This document shows, piece by piece, positions 36,421 through 45,506 of a stretch of 64,000 nucleotides of DNA. The stretch's first letter is position 1. The number at the start of each line of letters is the position of its first letter. Below the pieces are notes generated by a model. It had not been told where the DNA came from. It saw only the letters and a list, made by a program, of their open reading frames with translations, and made no database searches. Origin of the DNA: CAYMCO01 sp964388955 (GTDB lineage Bacteria; Chloroflexota; Anaerolineae; Anaerolineales; E44-bin32); the NCBI GenBank assembly GCA_964388955.1, contig CAYMCO010000002.1, positions 1-64,000 on the forward strand, given 5' to 3'. Made by a program: the position numbers and the translations under genes.

Positions 36421-36481
36421 GGGTGCGCGACGAAGGGGGCGCGGGCGCCCCTCCGCCTTGCGGGTTGGGCATGTGGTGGGG

Positions 36482-37480
36482 CTAGGATTCGGCGAGACGC
36501 AGCGCCTCGCGGATCATCTGGCTCGTGTAGCCCCACTCGTTGTCGTACCAGCTCATGACCTTGACCAAATCTCCGTCAACAACCTGCGTCATCTCCAAAT
36601 CGACAATCGAGGCATGCGTATCCTGGATGATGTCGGAGGACACGATGGGCTCGTCCGTGGCGGCAACCACGCCCCGGTACCGCTCGCTCTCCGATTCCTC
36701 GCGGAAAATCTGATTTACCTCTTCGACCGTCGTCGGCCGCTCGGTTACAAAAATGATATCGGCGATCGAGCCGGAGGGGATCGGTCCTCGTACGGCGACG
36801 CCGTCGAAGCGGCCCTTGAATTGGGTCAGCACTTTGGTCGTGGCGATGGCCGCGCCGGTTGAGGTGGGCACGAAGTTGGCCGCACCCGCCCGGCCGCGCC
36901 GCACTTTCTTGTTCGGGCCGTCCACAATGGACTGCGAAGAGGTATACGCGTGGATGGTGGTCATGACGGCCTTCTTCACCCCGATTCGCCGGGCCATGAT
37001 CTCAACGACAGGGGTGATGCAGTTGGTGGTGCAGCTGGCGCATGAGATGACTTGATTCTCCTCCTGGCTCGGCACATTTACCCGATGCACCACGGTGGGC
37101 ACGGTCTCATCTTTCGCGGGCGCAGACAATATCACATGCCTGGCACCTGCCTGCACATGCTTGCGAAGATCCTCCATGCGGGTGAAAACCCCCGTGCATT
37201 CCAGTACAATATCCACCTCCAGCTCGGCCCAGGGGAGGCTGGCCGGGTCCCTTTCGCTCAGATAGCGGTAGGTTGTCCCGCCGATCTTCAGGCTGCCGTC
37301 CTCAACAAGCACCTCATCGTCGAAGCGCCCATATACCGTGTCATATCTCAACAGATAGGCGATATTGTCGATAGGGACGATGTCATTGACAGCCACGAGG
37401 TCGAGTTCAGGAGTCTCATGGATGATCTTGAGCGCCGCCCTCCCAATCCGTCCCATGCCGTTGATGGCGATATTTGCCAT
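36482..37480 (-). CDS. gap: Glyceraldehyde-3-phosphate dehydrogenase, type I
   Basis: The 332-residue enzyme oxidises glyceraldehyde 3-phosphate to 1,3-bisphosphoglycerate. MANIAINGMGRIGR is the NAD-binding start (Met instead of the common Phe in NGFGRIGR). AVND carries the Asp favouring NAD. SCASCTTNC holds the catalytic Cys. TTIHAYTSSQ holds the catalytic His. RRGRAGAANFVPTSTGAA and SWYDNEWGY complete the family signature. ATG 37480 follows AGGAGCTGGAATC; a longer frame to 37915 crosses the neighbour and is spurious. Co-oriented with the ClC gene downstream. Confidence 0.96.
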   Translation of the reverse strand: MANIAINGMGRIGRAALKIIHETPELDLVAVNDIVPIDNIAYLLRYDTVYGRFDDEVLVEDGSLKIGGTTYRYLSERDPASLPWAELEVDIVLECTGVFTRMEDLRKHVQAGARHVILSAPAKDETVPTVVHRVNVPSQEENQVISCASCTTNCITPVVEIMARRIGVKKAVMTTIHAYTSSQSIVDGPNKKVRRGRAGAANFVPTSTGAAIATTKVLTQFKGRFDGVAVRGPIPSGSIADIIFVTERPTTVEEVNQIFREESESERYRGVVAATDEPIVSSDIIQDTHASIVDLEMTQVVDGDLVKVMSWYDNEWGYTSQMIREALRLAES

Positions 37481-37595
37481 GATTCCAGCTCCTTTCGTGA
37501 TCGTGTGTTTTCCCCACGTGTCCAAACTCCCCCTCCAATTGTAATTGCGGGCGACCCGCATGGGAGGGACAGTTTTCAGCCTCGGACGATTGCCG

Positions 37596-38078
37596 TCATG
37601 CGGGCTCCGCGCCCCCCGGCGGCCCGGGTGGAGAAATCGGTTCTTCGCCGGGCCGGGAGGCGCCCATGCCCCCTTGGTGCCGCATGTCTGGGCGCTTCCA
37701 TGGCTCCCCGAGTTTCTCCCGCCTTTCGCGCGCCTGCCGCTCGACGGCGGCCAGCGCACCTTTGACCGCTTGCTGAATGGTCTCCGCCTTCTCCTTGGCC
37801 ACCACGTTGTCCGGACGCATGTATAGCACGACGCGCGCCTCATAGATGAAGGCGGTCTTCCCGTGGGTCGGTCGCTCGACTTCCACCAGCGCGCCCACAA
37901 TATCGGAGTGGCCATCTGCCAGATCCAGAATTCGCCGGTTTGCTTCCGCTTTCAGTCGTTCCGGAAGGCCCGGCACCCCGATATGGAACTCGACGGCTGC
38001 TTGGTCTATCATACCGATCACGCTCCCTTCTTGGGGACTGTTCCGTCCTGCCACGAGGAAAATGTCGCCGTTGCTCAT
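37596..38078 (-). CDS. HPF/RaiA-like ribosome-associated protein (probable)
   Basis: The 160-residue protein resembles the hibernation-promoting factor/YfiA fold in its middle: an N-terminal half ending LPERLKAEANRRILDL, a strand IVGALVEVERPTHG, another YEARVVLYMRPDNVV, and the long basic helix TIQQAVKGALAAVERQARERR. HPF proteins bind the 30S decoding site in stationary phase. The match is by pattern, not by key residues, so confidence is moderate. The final 30 residues are a Pro/Gly-rich tail not seen in HPF. It is co-directional with GAPDH. Confidence 0.5.
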   Translation of the reverse strand: MSNGDIFLVAGRNSPQEGSVIGMIDQAAVEFHIGVPGLPERLKAEANRRILDLADGHSDIVGALVEVERPTHGKTAFIYEARVVLYMRPDNVVAKEKAETIQQAVKGALAAVERQARERREKLGEPWKRPDMRHQGGMGASRPGEEPISPPGPPGGAEPA

Positions 38079-38273
38079 CGAGCAATCTGACCAGTGGAGG
38101 GGCTGCTCCGGCGACCGGCATGTGGGGGGCAGCCCGGCAGGTAACTGTCCCTGCCCGCTTCCGGCATCAGGTAGACGGGCAGCATGATCGAACGCCCGAT
38201 CTCCCGGGCGGCCGACGAGCGTCTGGGCCAGGAGGACCCGAGGGCCGCGGCCTGAGATCAGGCCGGCTGCGCA

Positions 38274-39452
38274 TCAAGAGATGCGACCGCGCAGGCCAGA
38301 CGGTTCGAAAGGCCCAGCTTCGGCGATGAGCGCCCGTGCCTCGGGCACCTGATCCCACACGTTCCAGAGCAGCACGCCTCGAACGCGGCGATCCTGCAGG
38401 TAGTAGATCACCCCCTTCCGAAAAGGCTCCTGCCAATCCGCCAGGGTCTCCAACCGGGAGTCCAGGATCCCCACCGCTTCATACCCATCATCAAATAGGT
38501 CGGAGTAGAAATATGGAAGATAGTCGTAGTCCACCTCTTCCCCAGCCATCGAACGCCCCGCCAGCTCCCCCATAGTGTTGGCGTTGTCTTCATGCTCCAC
38601 TCGCATCCGGCGATCGAGAGCCGGATTGTAGAACGAGGCCACGTCGCCAGCGGCATAGACGTCGGGATGCGAGGTCTGCAGGTGTTGATCCACGATCACC
38701 CCGTCATCGACAGCCAATCCCGCCCCCCTGGCAAGCTCCGCGTTGGGCTCGAGCCCGATTCCCGCCACGATGCTATCCGCAGGCACCACACGACCATTCT
38801 CGGTCACCAAGTGCCTGCGGCCATGAACATCCTTCAGACCCGAGGCCAATTCTCCGGGATACACAGAGACTCCTCTGTCTTGAAAGCGGTGATTCAATTG
38901 CAGAGAGAGCACCTCCGGGAAGATGCGAGCGCCGATTCCAACCTCCGGAAAGAGCATTCGCGCCGTGAAGCCGTTCATCGCCAGCGCAGCGGCGATCTCG
39001 GATCCAATGAAGCCGCCCCCGATGATGGCGAACTCGTCGCCGGCTTCGGCGCGCTCGCGGACCTGAGTGTAGTCATCGACATCGCGGAAATAAACGACCT
39101 CCGGATCTCCAAAGGGCAGCCTCTTTGGGGTGCCTCCCGTAGCAAGCAGCAGCTTCTCGAATCGCAGCGATTCCCCCCGATCGTCTCGGATCAAATGCTC
39201 CCGCAAGTCGATCTGGTCGACATGACGATCAAGCCGGAGGTCAACTCCGGCCACAGATTCCGTGCGCCGCCAAATCTTCTCCAGACCGGCGCCCTTCCAC
39301 AAGCCTTTGGTCAGCGGTGGACGATCATACGGGGGATGGCTTTCCTTGCCGATAAGCGCAATCGCACCATCTTCATCCACCTGGCGCACACCTCGAACGG
39401 CCGAGTCAGCCGTCATGCCCCCTCCAACAATGATGTATTGGTAGCGATCCAT
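38274..39452 (-). CDS. AIF/ferredoxin-reductase-like FAD:NAD(P)H oxidoreductase
   Basis: The 392-residue flavoprotein has a FAD-binding YIIVGGGMTADSAVRG, an NAD(P)H-binding FAIIGGGFIGSEIAAAL (about 140-157) and the FAD-closing DVYAAGDVASF. PPYDRPPLTKGLW and LPYFYSDLFDDGYEAVG are typical of ferredoxin/rubredoxin reductases and AIF-type enzymes. It likely passes electrons from NAD(P)H to ferredoxin, rubredoxin or a quinone; no CxxC disulfide is present. No partner gene is adjacent except the small ORF just upstream. Confidence 0.9.
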   Translation of the reverse strand: MDRYQYIIVGGGMTADSAVRGVRQVDEDGAIALIGKESHPPYDRPPLTKGLWKGAGLEKIWRRTESVAGVDLRLDRHVDQIDLREHLIRDDRGESLRFEKLLLATGGTPKRLPFGDPEVVYFRDVDDYTQVRERAEAGDEFAIIGGGFIGSEIAAALAMNGFTARMLFPEVGIGARIFPEVLSLQLNHRFQDRGVSVYPGELASGLKDVHGRRHLVTENGRVVPADSIVAGIGLEPNAELARGAGLAVDDGVIVDQHLQTSHPDVYAAGDVASFYNPALDRRMRVEHEDNANTMGELAGRSMAGEEVDYDYLPYFYSDLFDDGYEAVGILDSRLETLADWQEPFRKGVIYYLQDRRVRGVLLWNVWDQVPEARALIAEAGPFEPSGLRGRIS

Positions 39453-39482
39453 ATTCGCTCCTAAGTGGTTTCTTTGTCTTGC

Positions 39483-39659
39483 CTAAGGCCCCGTCGGCCG
39501 GCGCGATTCATTTGGCGGGATCATTTCCCGATCCGCGTCCCGGCCGCGTTTCAGAATCCATCCGATCCCCATCCTCATGCTGTGGTCGTGGAGCTTTAAA
39601 GCGGCGACCTTCAAAGGACATTTCGCGCTGCGGGCGATGAATGCATGGGTTTCTCCCAT
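39483..39659 (-). CDS. Small hypothetical protein upstream of the FAD oxidoreductase
   Basis: A 58-codon ORF starts at ATG 39659 behind a GGGTAGGCGAGGG site and ends 30 bp before the oxidoreductase start, in the same direction. Codon third positions favour G/C, as in neighbouring genes. The peptide (MGETHAFIARSAKCPLK...) matches no family I know and has no membrane segment. Position suggests one transcript with the flavoenzyme. Confidence 0.4.
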   Translation of the reverse strand: MGETHAFIARSAKCPLKVAALKLHDHSMRMGIGWILKRGRDADREMIPPNESRRPTGP

Positions 39660-40207
39660 ATGTTTGCCCTCGCCTACCCATCGGAATATACATGATCGTT
39701 CATGCAGGACTGAACGCAATGAATCCTAAGTCGCCTTCGTTGATAATCTCTCTCCGGCCCGGCGGAGTTCTATCAAAAGTCTTGCTTCACCCTGGAAAGA
39801 GCCGTTTGGCACGGAGAAGCTGGGAAAGGAGGGCGAGGTTGAGCCCCGACCAACTCTCGCCCGCGTTTGGAGAAGGAGTCTGGCCTGCCGGAAGGGCTGG
39901 AGAAGGCCACGTGGCGGGAGCCTTCCCTCTTCCGCCTCCCCATGTTCCCCTGCTGTATCTGCGCATCCACGATTTCGCCGGGGAAGGGAGGGGGCCGCAG
40001 GCAGGGCTCCGCGGAGGCAACTTCTGCATCGAAGAGGATTCGCTCTCCTTGCAGCGCCTGTCTATCATAGCAGCCAGAATCCCCGTATTCACTCTGTTCT
40101 TGCCCGTTGTCCTGTAAGCCGGTACCAGCATTTCGTCGCTTGCCGCTTGCCGAGCCATGGTATACATAAGCGCAAGGATCCAGGACTGCATCGGCAAAGG
40201 AGCATGC
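39660..40207. other. Intergenic region without recognised features
   Basis: About 550 bp between divergent genes. The open frames here look like random GC-rich frames and none has a convincing start or motif. A weak promoter-like TTGCCG...TATACA pair (40140-40166) precedes the DUF89 gene. Confidence 0.5.
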
Positions 40208-41455
40208 ATGCCCCACAAGGCGATTCCGGAGGGGCCATTGGCCCCCATCCCGGAGCCCATCCGAGGGGCTGAACCGGGCACATGGGCCGAACACACGATG
40301 CGCCGCCGCTTGCCGGAAATCCTCCGACATGCTGTCGACGAAAACGATTTCAACCCCAGCGCGAGGGAGGGCCTGCTGCGATTGGCGGGCAGCCTGCCCT
40401 GGGCGGAGATCCCTGAGCTTGTGGAGCCTCATGCCCCGGACGCAAAAGGCTGGCAGGCGTACATCCATCCGTACCGGGGAATGAATTGGCTGCAAGTTCC
40501 CTGGTTCTTCGGTGAAACTTATTTCTACCGTAGGATCCTGGCGGAGCTGCGCTACTATCTCCCCGAGAGCCCGTATTTCGGGTTCGACCCCTTCCTCACT
40601 CAGAAATCGCGGGCCCTCGATCGATTGCGCAGTGCCAACCAGGAGCTAATCGAAGTGGTGAACCGCTGGCAGGCCGGCAAGGAGGATCGGAAAGCCGTCC
40701 TGAATGAGATCTTGAGCGCTGCCTTATGGGGGAACCAGGGAGATTTGAGCAATCTTCCGGCCGAGAGCGATAGGGGTGGGGAGGGGAGCGGGGTGTGGGC
40801 GGATACCTCCCGAGGCCTGATCGTAGACGAACGGGAGGAGGCGTTGGGATATATCTGTGGGGGCCATCCCCGGGGGCGAAGGATCGATCTGGTTCTGGAC
40901 AACGTGGGGCTGGAGTTGATTTGCGATCTCTGCCTGGCCGATACGTTGCTGGCCTCAGGGCTGGCGGATCGTGTCCTGGTGCATCTCAAGCCCTACCCAA
41001 TGCTGGTCTCAGATGCCACCGAGCCTGATTTCGAAGGCACGGTCAGGTGGCTGCTGCGAGAGGGGTCAGCCGAAATGCGTTCCTTCGGGAGGCGGCTGAC
41101 CGGCCATCTTCAGCAATCCAGGATCACGGTCACGCATGAATTCTTTTGGTCCTCGCCGCTCAGCCTGTGGGAGATGCCGGAGAGGCTGAGGAACTTTCTC
41201 GGTGAATCCCACTTGGTGATCTTCAAAGGGGACCTCAACTATCGGCGCATCCTCGGAGATCGCCATTGGCCGTTCACCACTCCCTTTTCGGATATCGTCG
41301 GGCACTTTCCCGCCGCGGTGCTCGCGCTCAGGACCGCTAAAGCCGAGCTGGCCTGCGGGCTCCAACCCGGCCAGGCCACCGCGCTGGCCGAGGCGGATCC
41401 TGATTGGCTGACGGACGGGGAATGGGGGATGATCCAATTCTGGGCGCCGCCCTGA
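40208..41455 (+). CDS. DUF89 / ARMT1-like metal-dependent phosphatase
   Basis: The 415-residue protein belongs to the DUF89 damage-control phosphatase group. DNVGLELICDLCLADTLL contains the family Asp-Asn core that holds the metal, and VLVHLKPYPMLVSDATEPD is the following conserved segment. FKGDLNYRRILGDRHW is the third signature, matching the FKGDxNYR motif. The length equals that of ARMT1 members. They dephosphorylate off-pathway sugar phosphates such as fructose 1-phosphate. ATG 40208 follows AAAGGAG. Confidence 0.92.
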   Translation: MPHKAIPEGPLAPIPEPIRGAEPGTWAEHTMRRRLPEILRHAVDENDFNPSAREGLLRLAGSLPWAEIPELVEPHAPDAKGWQAYIHPYRGMNWLQVPWFFGETYFYRRILAELRYYLPESPYFGFDPFLTQKSRALDRLRSANQELIEVVNRWQAGKEDRKAVLNEILSAALWGNQGDLSNLPAESDRGGEGSGVWADTSRGLIVDEREEALGYICGGHPRGRRIDLVLDNVGLELICDLCLADTLLASGLADRVLVHLKPYPMLVSDATEPDFEGTVRWLLREGSAEMRSFGRRLTGHLQQSRITVTHEFFWSSPLSLWEMPERLRNFLGESHLVIFKGDLNYRRILGDRHWPFTTPFSDIVGHFPAAVLALRTAKAELACGLQPGQATALAEADPDWLTDGEWGMIQFWAPP

Positions 41456-41615
41456 CCACCGCGCCAGGTCGGCTTGACTCGCCGCTCGCTGCAGCAGAGA
41501 CCCACCCCGCGAGGGAAATCTGGTTTCGGATAGCGGTCCGAGAGATTGGCCTTGACGACGTGAACGGTGCGAGAGCCCGACGATTAGAATCGGGCGTGAT
41601 CAAGTGGACGCATAT

Positions 41616-41755
41616 GCTACCCGGAGGGACTGGGGGTGAAACCTCTCCGCCAAAGGGCGAAGAAGATCTACCGACATGTGGATAGGCTACCCGGAGGGAC
41701 TGGGGATGAAACCTCTCCGCCAAAGGGCGAAGAAGATCTACCGACATGTGGATAG
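41616..41755 (+). repeat. 70-bp tandem duplication of the yihY start region
   Basis: 41616-41685 and 41686-41755 are almost identical (the main change is GTGAAACC against ATGAAACC). Each unit holds the GGAGG ribosome site and the first 17 codons of the YihY gene. Because 70 is not a multiple of 3, a GTG start in the first copy (41636) gives a 39-codon frame that ends at a TAG inside the second copy, overlapping the true start at 41706. Confidence 0.95.
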
Positions 41756-42599
41756 GCTATCCGGTGGAATTCTGGGCGTCGTCGCGGATGCAATTCGTAC
41801 CTTTGGGGAGACCCAGGCTTCTCAGGCCGCAGCCAGTATGGCCTACTATGCGATGTTCTCGCTCTTCCCATTGATCATCGCCTTGATTGCGGCGGGGAGC
41901 TTCTTGGTAAATCGGGATTGGGTGATGAGCAGGGTGGTGGGGGCAATCACGGGGGTGCTGCCTGTGTCCACCTCCCTGATCGAGCAGAACGTGGCGCGCG
42001 TATTTCAACTGCGAGGTGCCGTGGGGGCTGCCGGCCTGGTGGGGCTGATTTGGTCTGCTTCCGGGGTGTTCTCAAGTCTGGTCTACAATGTGAATCGCGC
42101 CTGGTCGCAGGCTCCGGCTCGTGGCTTCCTTCGGCAGCGCTTGATCGCCGTTCTAATGGTCATCATCTTGATATTGCTCATGATCACCTCCGTGGTGGCG
42201 AGCAGTATCCTGAACCTGCTGACCAGTCTGAACGTGCCCTTTCTCACGTCAATGGGCCTGGGGAATCAAGCCATCGTGCACATCATCTCCACTGTCGCGC
42301 CGTTCTTCTTCATACTGCTGATGTTCTTGGGAATCTACCGCTGGATCCCTACTCCCAATGTGAGCTGGCGGGCTGCGGCGGCCGGCGCCGCGCTGGCAAC
42401 CGTCGGCTGGGGTCTGGCGGCAAGGGGATTCAAGCTCTATCTGACCAGTGGGCTCGTGGATTACCAGTTGGTCTATGGGTCTCTGGGTGCGATTGTCGCG
42501 CTGCTTTTCTACATCTATATCAGCAGTCAGATCGCACTCTTCGGCGCCCATCTTACCGCCTCCATCGACAGAAACCGCGAAGCCGAGAAGCGCGACTGA
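41706..42599 (+). CDS. YihY/virulence factor BrkB family membrane protein
   Basis: The 297-residue protein has the UPF0761/YihY pattern: a cytoplasmic start, QASQAAASMAYYAMFSLFPLIIALIA, GLIWSASGVFSSLVYNVNRAW, and about six membrane segments. The C-terminus has GLVDYQLVYGSLGAIVALLFYIYISSQIALFGAHL. Its function is unclear, and the old assignment to RNase BN is not supported. The start is the ATG in the second copy of the 70-bp duplication, since only this frame reads on. Confidence 0.92.
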   Translation: MKPLRQRAKKIYRHVDRLSGGILGVVADAIRTFGETQASQAAASMAYYAMFSLFPLIIALIAAGSFLVNRDWVMSRVVGAITGVLPVSTSLIEQNVARVFQLRGAVGAAGLVGLIWSASGVFSSLVYNVNRAWSQAPARGFLRQRLIAVLMVIILILLMITSVVASSILNLLTSLNVPFLTSMGLGNQAIVHIISTVAPFFFILLMFLGIYRWIPTPNVSWRAAAAGAALATVGWGLAARGFKLYLTSGLVDYQLVYGSLGAIVALLFYIYISSQIALFGAHLTASIDRNREAEKRD

Positions 42600-42937
42600 C
42601 GGATCGCCACGCCCCCCGCCGTCGCAGCGATCTTCACTCCGGCGAGAGCGATCCGTAGAATAAGCCGTGCGTGGTGTCCACTGGCGCCAAACCGCTCGCG
42701 AAGGGATCGACGCGCTGGAAGCAGGGTGGACTCCCAGGCGCCTATCCCCGTTCCGGGGAGCCATTGTATGCTAGAATCAGATCGTTGCTGCGAGGGTGGG
42801 GAGAACGGCACCACGGGCCGGCTCGCAGTCCCATGTCGGCCGGGGCGGACCTCCTTACTCACGGTTTCCTCCTCTCCCTATCCAGGAATGACCCCCCCGA
42901 CCCAGGCATGTCCGCGTGACAAGGATAATTAGAGTTG
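42600..42937. other. Intergenic region, no recognised features
   Basis: About 340 bp between the YihY gene and the sensor/regulator gene. No convincing ORF, promoter or hairpin was found. Confidence 0.5.
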
Positions 42938-45154
42938 ATGGATGCAACCAGAGAGCAACCGGTCCATAATCCAGGGGCAATTGCGCCTGAGGAACTGACC
43001 GACCTGATCGTGAATTCCCCGATGTTGATCGGCATTTTCGACGAGCAAGGAGACTGCCTGTTGTCGAGCCGGCTCTTCGAGACGCGATTTGCTCGGGACC
43101 ATGGAAGTCCCTCCGGATCGGCCCTTAACCTTGGGGATCTTTTTGGTGACTCCAACACCGCTGATTTGATCATGCAAGAGATCGAGAAGGAACACGTGAT
43201 TCGGCGGCGTGAGGAGACGATCGTTGATAACGAGGGGAACTCGTTGAGAGCGCTTTTTTCGGCCCGCTCGTTTCCGCTACGCGAGCAGCAGGCGTTGGAG
43301 GTGGTCATCCTGGACACCTCGGAGCAGAAACGCCTGGAGGAGGCGTTGCGCCATGATCGAGCCCAGCTCCAATCGCTCATCGAGGGCGTGGATGCGGGGC
43401 TGTTCATGGTCAACAACGAGGGCGTGATCACGGAGTTCAATCTGTGGCTGGCCAACATGCTGGAGATGCCGTGCGAGGAGGCGATCGGGAACCACTATCA
43501 GGACCTGTTTGCCAAGCTGCTGGAGGATGCCAGCGAGCCGGAGGTCGTCCAGCAGATGCTGAGCAGGGCCGTGGTTTCGGTGAACGAGCGTCCGGGGATA
43601 GAGGTCGCGCGGGACGACGAGTCTGGGAAATACCTGCAGATCTCCTTCTTCCCGGTTTGGGAGGAGGAGGGTAGGCTGATCGGTTGGGGTGGCTTGGTCC
43701 AGGATGTGACTGAGAAGAAGAATCAATTGGCCTGGCGTCTGGAGCTGCTATCCATCCTGGCACACGACCTGCGAGCTCCCCTCGCGGCATTGAAGGGGCA
43801 TTCCACCGCTCTGCTGGCGAACTATAGCCAGTGGGGAGAGGAAATGGTAAAGGAGTTCTTGGAGGCCATCGATCGCAGCACGGACAAGCTTATCCGGCAA
43901 GTGGATCGCAGTCTGGCTTTGACGCGGGTGGAGACTGGCCATCTGGGGCTGCGCCCTGAAGCTTTCCGGCCGGAAGCGCTGATCTCCGAAGCGATTGAGC
44001 GGGTGGAAGGCTCAATCGGCGACAAGAGCTTTGCGGTGCGAATCCCGGATGAACTGCCGGAGGTGCGCGCCGATCCGGACCGTGTAGAGGAGGCGCTGAT
44101 CAATCTGCTCGATAACGCGGCCCGCTACTCCCCGGAGGGGGAGGATATCATCGTCGAAGGACGGGAGGAGAACTCCATGGTGGTGATATCGGTCACCGAC
44201 CGCGGACCGGGCGTGCCCAGGGAGGACCAGGAGCGCATATTCGAGAAATATGAGAGCGCGGATAAGCGCCGGGACAGCTCGGGGCTGGGCCTGTATATCA
44301 GCAACCGGATTATTGAGGCTCACGGCGGTCAATTGTGGCTGGAGAGCCCGGTGAAGGGCCAGGGTGCCGGGGCCCGGTTTGCGTTCACCTTGCCGGTGAT
44401 GCCCACCCAGGAACCGCCATCCGAGCCGCGCAAGGAACAACCTCGACCCTCGAGGGCTGAGCCGGAAGGTGAAGGCGAGCGCGTGCTGATTGTTGAGGAT
44501 GAACCGGATTTCCAGGCCCTGTTGCGGACCATCGTCGCCAAGGAGGGATTCCAGGTCGAGGTCGCCCCGGAAGGCGCGACCGCGCTCGATGTGGTGCAGA
44601 CTATGCCCCCCGATGTGATCCTGCTCGATTGGATGCTGCCGGGCATGGATGGCATCAGCATCTGCCGGAACATCCGGCGCTGGACGGATGCTCCCATTCT
44701 GATGGTGACCTCCAAGACGGGCCAGCAGGATCTCATCGAAGCCTTGGATGCCGGGGCAGACGACTACATCACAAAGCCCTTCAAGACACCCGAACTGCTC
44801 GCCCGGATGCGAGCCCTGTTGCGGCGCGGGGGCTCCAAGAGCGAAAAGGAGCCGAATCGCTTCAGCGAGAAGGGTATGCTCATAAACTACGACGCCCAAG
44901 AGGTGTGGATGAGGGGGAAGCGCCTGGATCTCACGCCGACAGAATACGATCTGCTGGTCTTCCTTGCGCATCACAAAGGCCAGGTGCTGACGTACGAGCA
45001 GCTCCTTGACCATCTGTATGGCGATGAGGGCGAGAGAAGCCGACACGACCTCTTTGTGCATATCAGTCGCCTGCGGAAGAAGATCGAACCAGATGCCGAG
45101 GAGGCCGAGTTTATTGTCACCCGCTGGGGAGTCGGATACGCTTTTCTCCCATGA
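42938..45154 (+). CDS. Single-chain two-component system: PAS-PAS-histidine kinase-receiver-winged helix
   Basis: The 738-residue protein has two PAS-like sensors (about 15-128, with a NSPMLIGIFDEQGD start, and 140-260), then HisKA with the phospho-His in LSILAHDLRAPLAAL (His276). HATPase_c has LINLLDNAARYSP, DRGPGVP and SSGLGLYISNRII. After a proline-rich linker (490-515) comes a receiver domain with RVLIVEDEP, phospho-Asp564 in ILLDWMLPGMDG, and KPF. An OmpR-type winged helix (LTPTEYDLLVFL, VHISRLRKKIE, WGVGYAF) ends the chain. No membrane segment is present, so it senses cytosolic signals and could phosphorylate its own DNA-binding output. ATG 42938 is used; an adjacent TTG is in frame. 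Confidence 0.95.
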   Translation: MDATREQPVHNPGAIAPEELTDLIVNSPMLIGIFDEQGDCLLSSRLFETRFARDHGSPSGSALNLGDLFGDSNTADLIMQEIEKEHVIRRREETIVDNEGNSLRALFSARSFPLREQQALEVVILDTSEQKRLEEALRHDRAQLQSLIEGVDAGLFMVNNEGVITEFNLWLANMLEMPCEEAIGNHYQDLFAKLLEDASEPEVVQQMLSRAVVSVNERPGIEVARDDESGKYLQISFFPVWEEEGRLIGWGGLVQDVTEKKNQLAWRLELLSILAHDLRAPLAALKGHSTALLANYSQWGEEMVKEFLEAIDRSTDKLIRQVDRSLALTRVETGHLGLRPEAFRPEALISEAIERVEGSIGDKSFAVRIPDELPEVRADPDRVEEALINLLDNAARYSPEGEDIIVEGREENSMVVISVTDRGPGVPREDQERIFEKYESADKRRDSSGLGLYISNRIIEAHGGQLWLESPVKGQGAGARFAFTLPVMPTQEPPSEPRKEQPRPSRAEPEGEGERVLIVEDEPDFQALLRTIVAKEGFQVEVAPEGATALDVVQTMPPDVILLDWMLPGMDGISICRNIRRWTDAPILMVTSKTGQQDLIEALDAGADDYITKPFKTPELLARMRALLRRGGSKSEKEPNRFSEKGMLINYDAQEVWMRGKRLDLTPTEYDLLVFLAHHKGQVLTYEQLLDHLYGDEGERSRHDLFVHISRLRKKIEPDAEEAEFIVTRWGVGYAFLP

Positions 45155-45160
45155 CCGGCG

Positions 45161-45205
45161 GAGGGCCTGACCCCCGTACCTCTCGGCGGGCGCAAAGAGG
45201 CCCTC
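45161..45205. terminator. Weak terminator-like hairpin after the sensor/regulator gene
   Basis: GAGGGCCT (45161-45168) and AGGCCCTC (45198-45205) are perfect arms, but the loop is 29 nt and no T-run follows. It may end transcription of the convergent genes or be incidental. Confidence 0.3.
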
Positions 45206-45506
45206 TGCATTCCATATTGCTGTATGTCGAGCGTGGCCGGTGCGAACAGCGAAAAGACCGGCCGGGTCACGAAGGCCCTGACGGACACGGATCTCGACCG
45301 GTCCACGTATTTCGCTATTCCTGAGCCATGCGCTTCCGGGATGAGTTCCAGATCCCAATGGACTGGGTCCGTGGAATCGACGAAGCGGGGGTCAAGTCGG
45401 CGGTCAGGGCCGGTATCCTGGACCGGTTTCCTGGCCGGGCTGCCTGATGGGCTTGTGCGTCTTTTGCCCATGGGTGTGAGTTCCAGCACACGGCCTGGCC
45501 TCAAAG

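Noticed and set aside
40157..40207. Upstream start for the DUF89 protein
   Set aside because: ATG 40208 has a clear AAAGGAG; the extra residues are not family-like.
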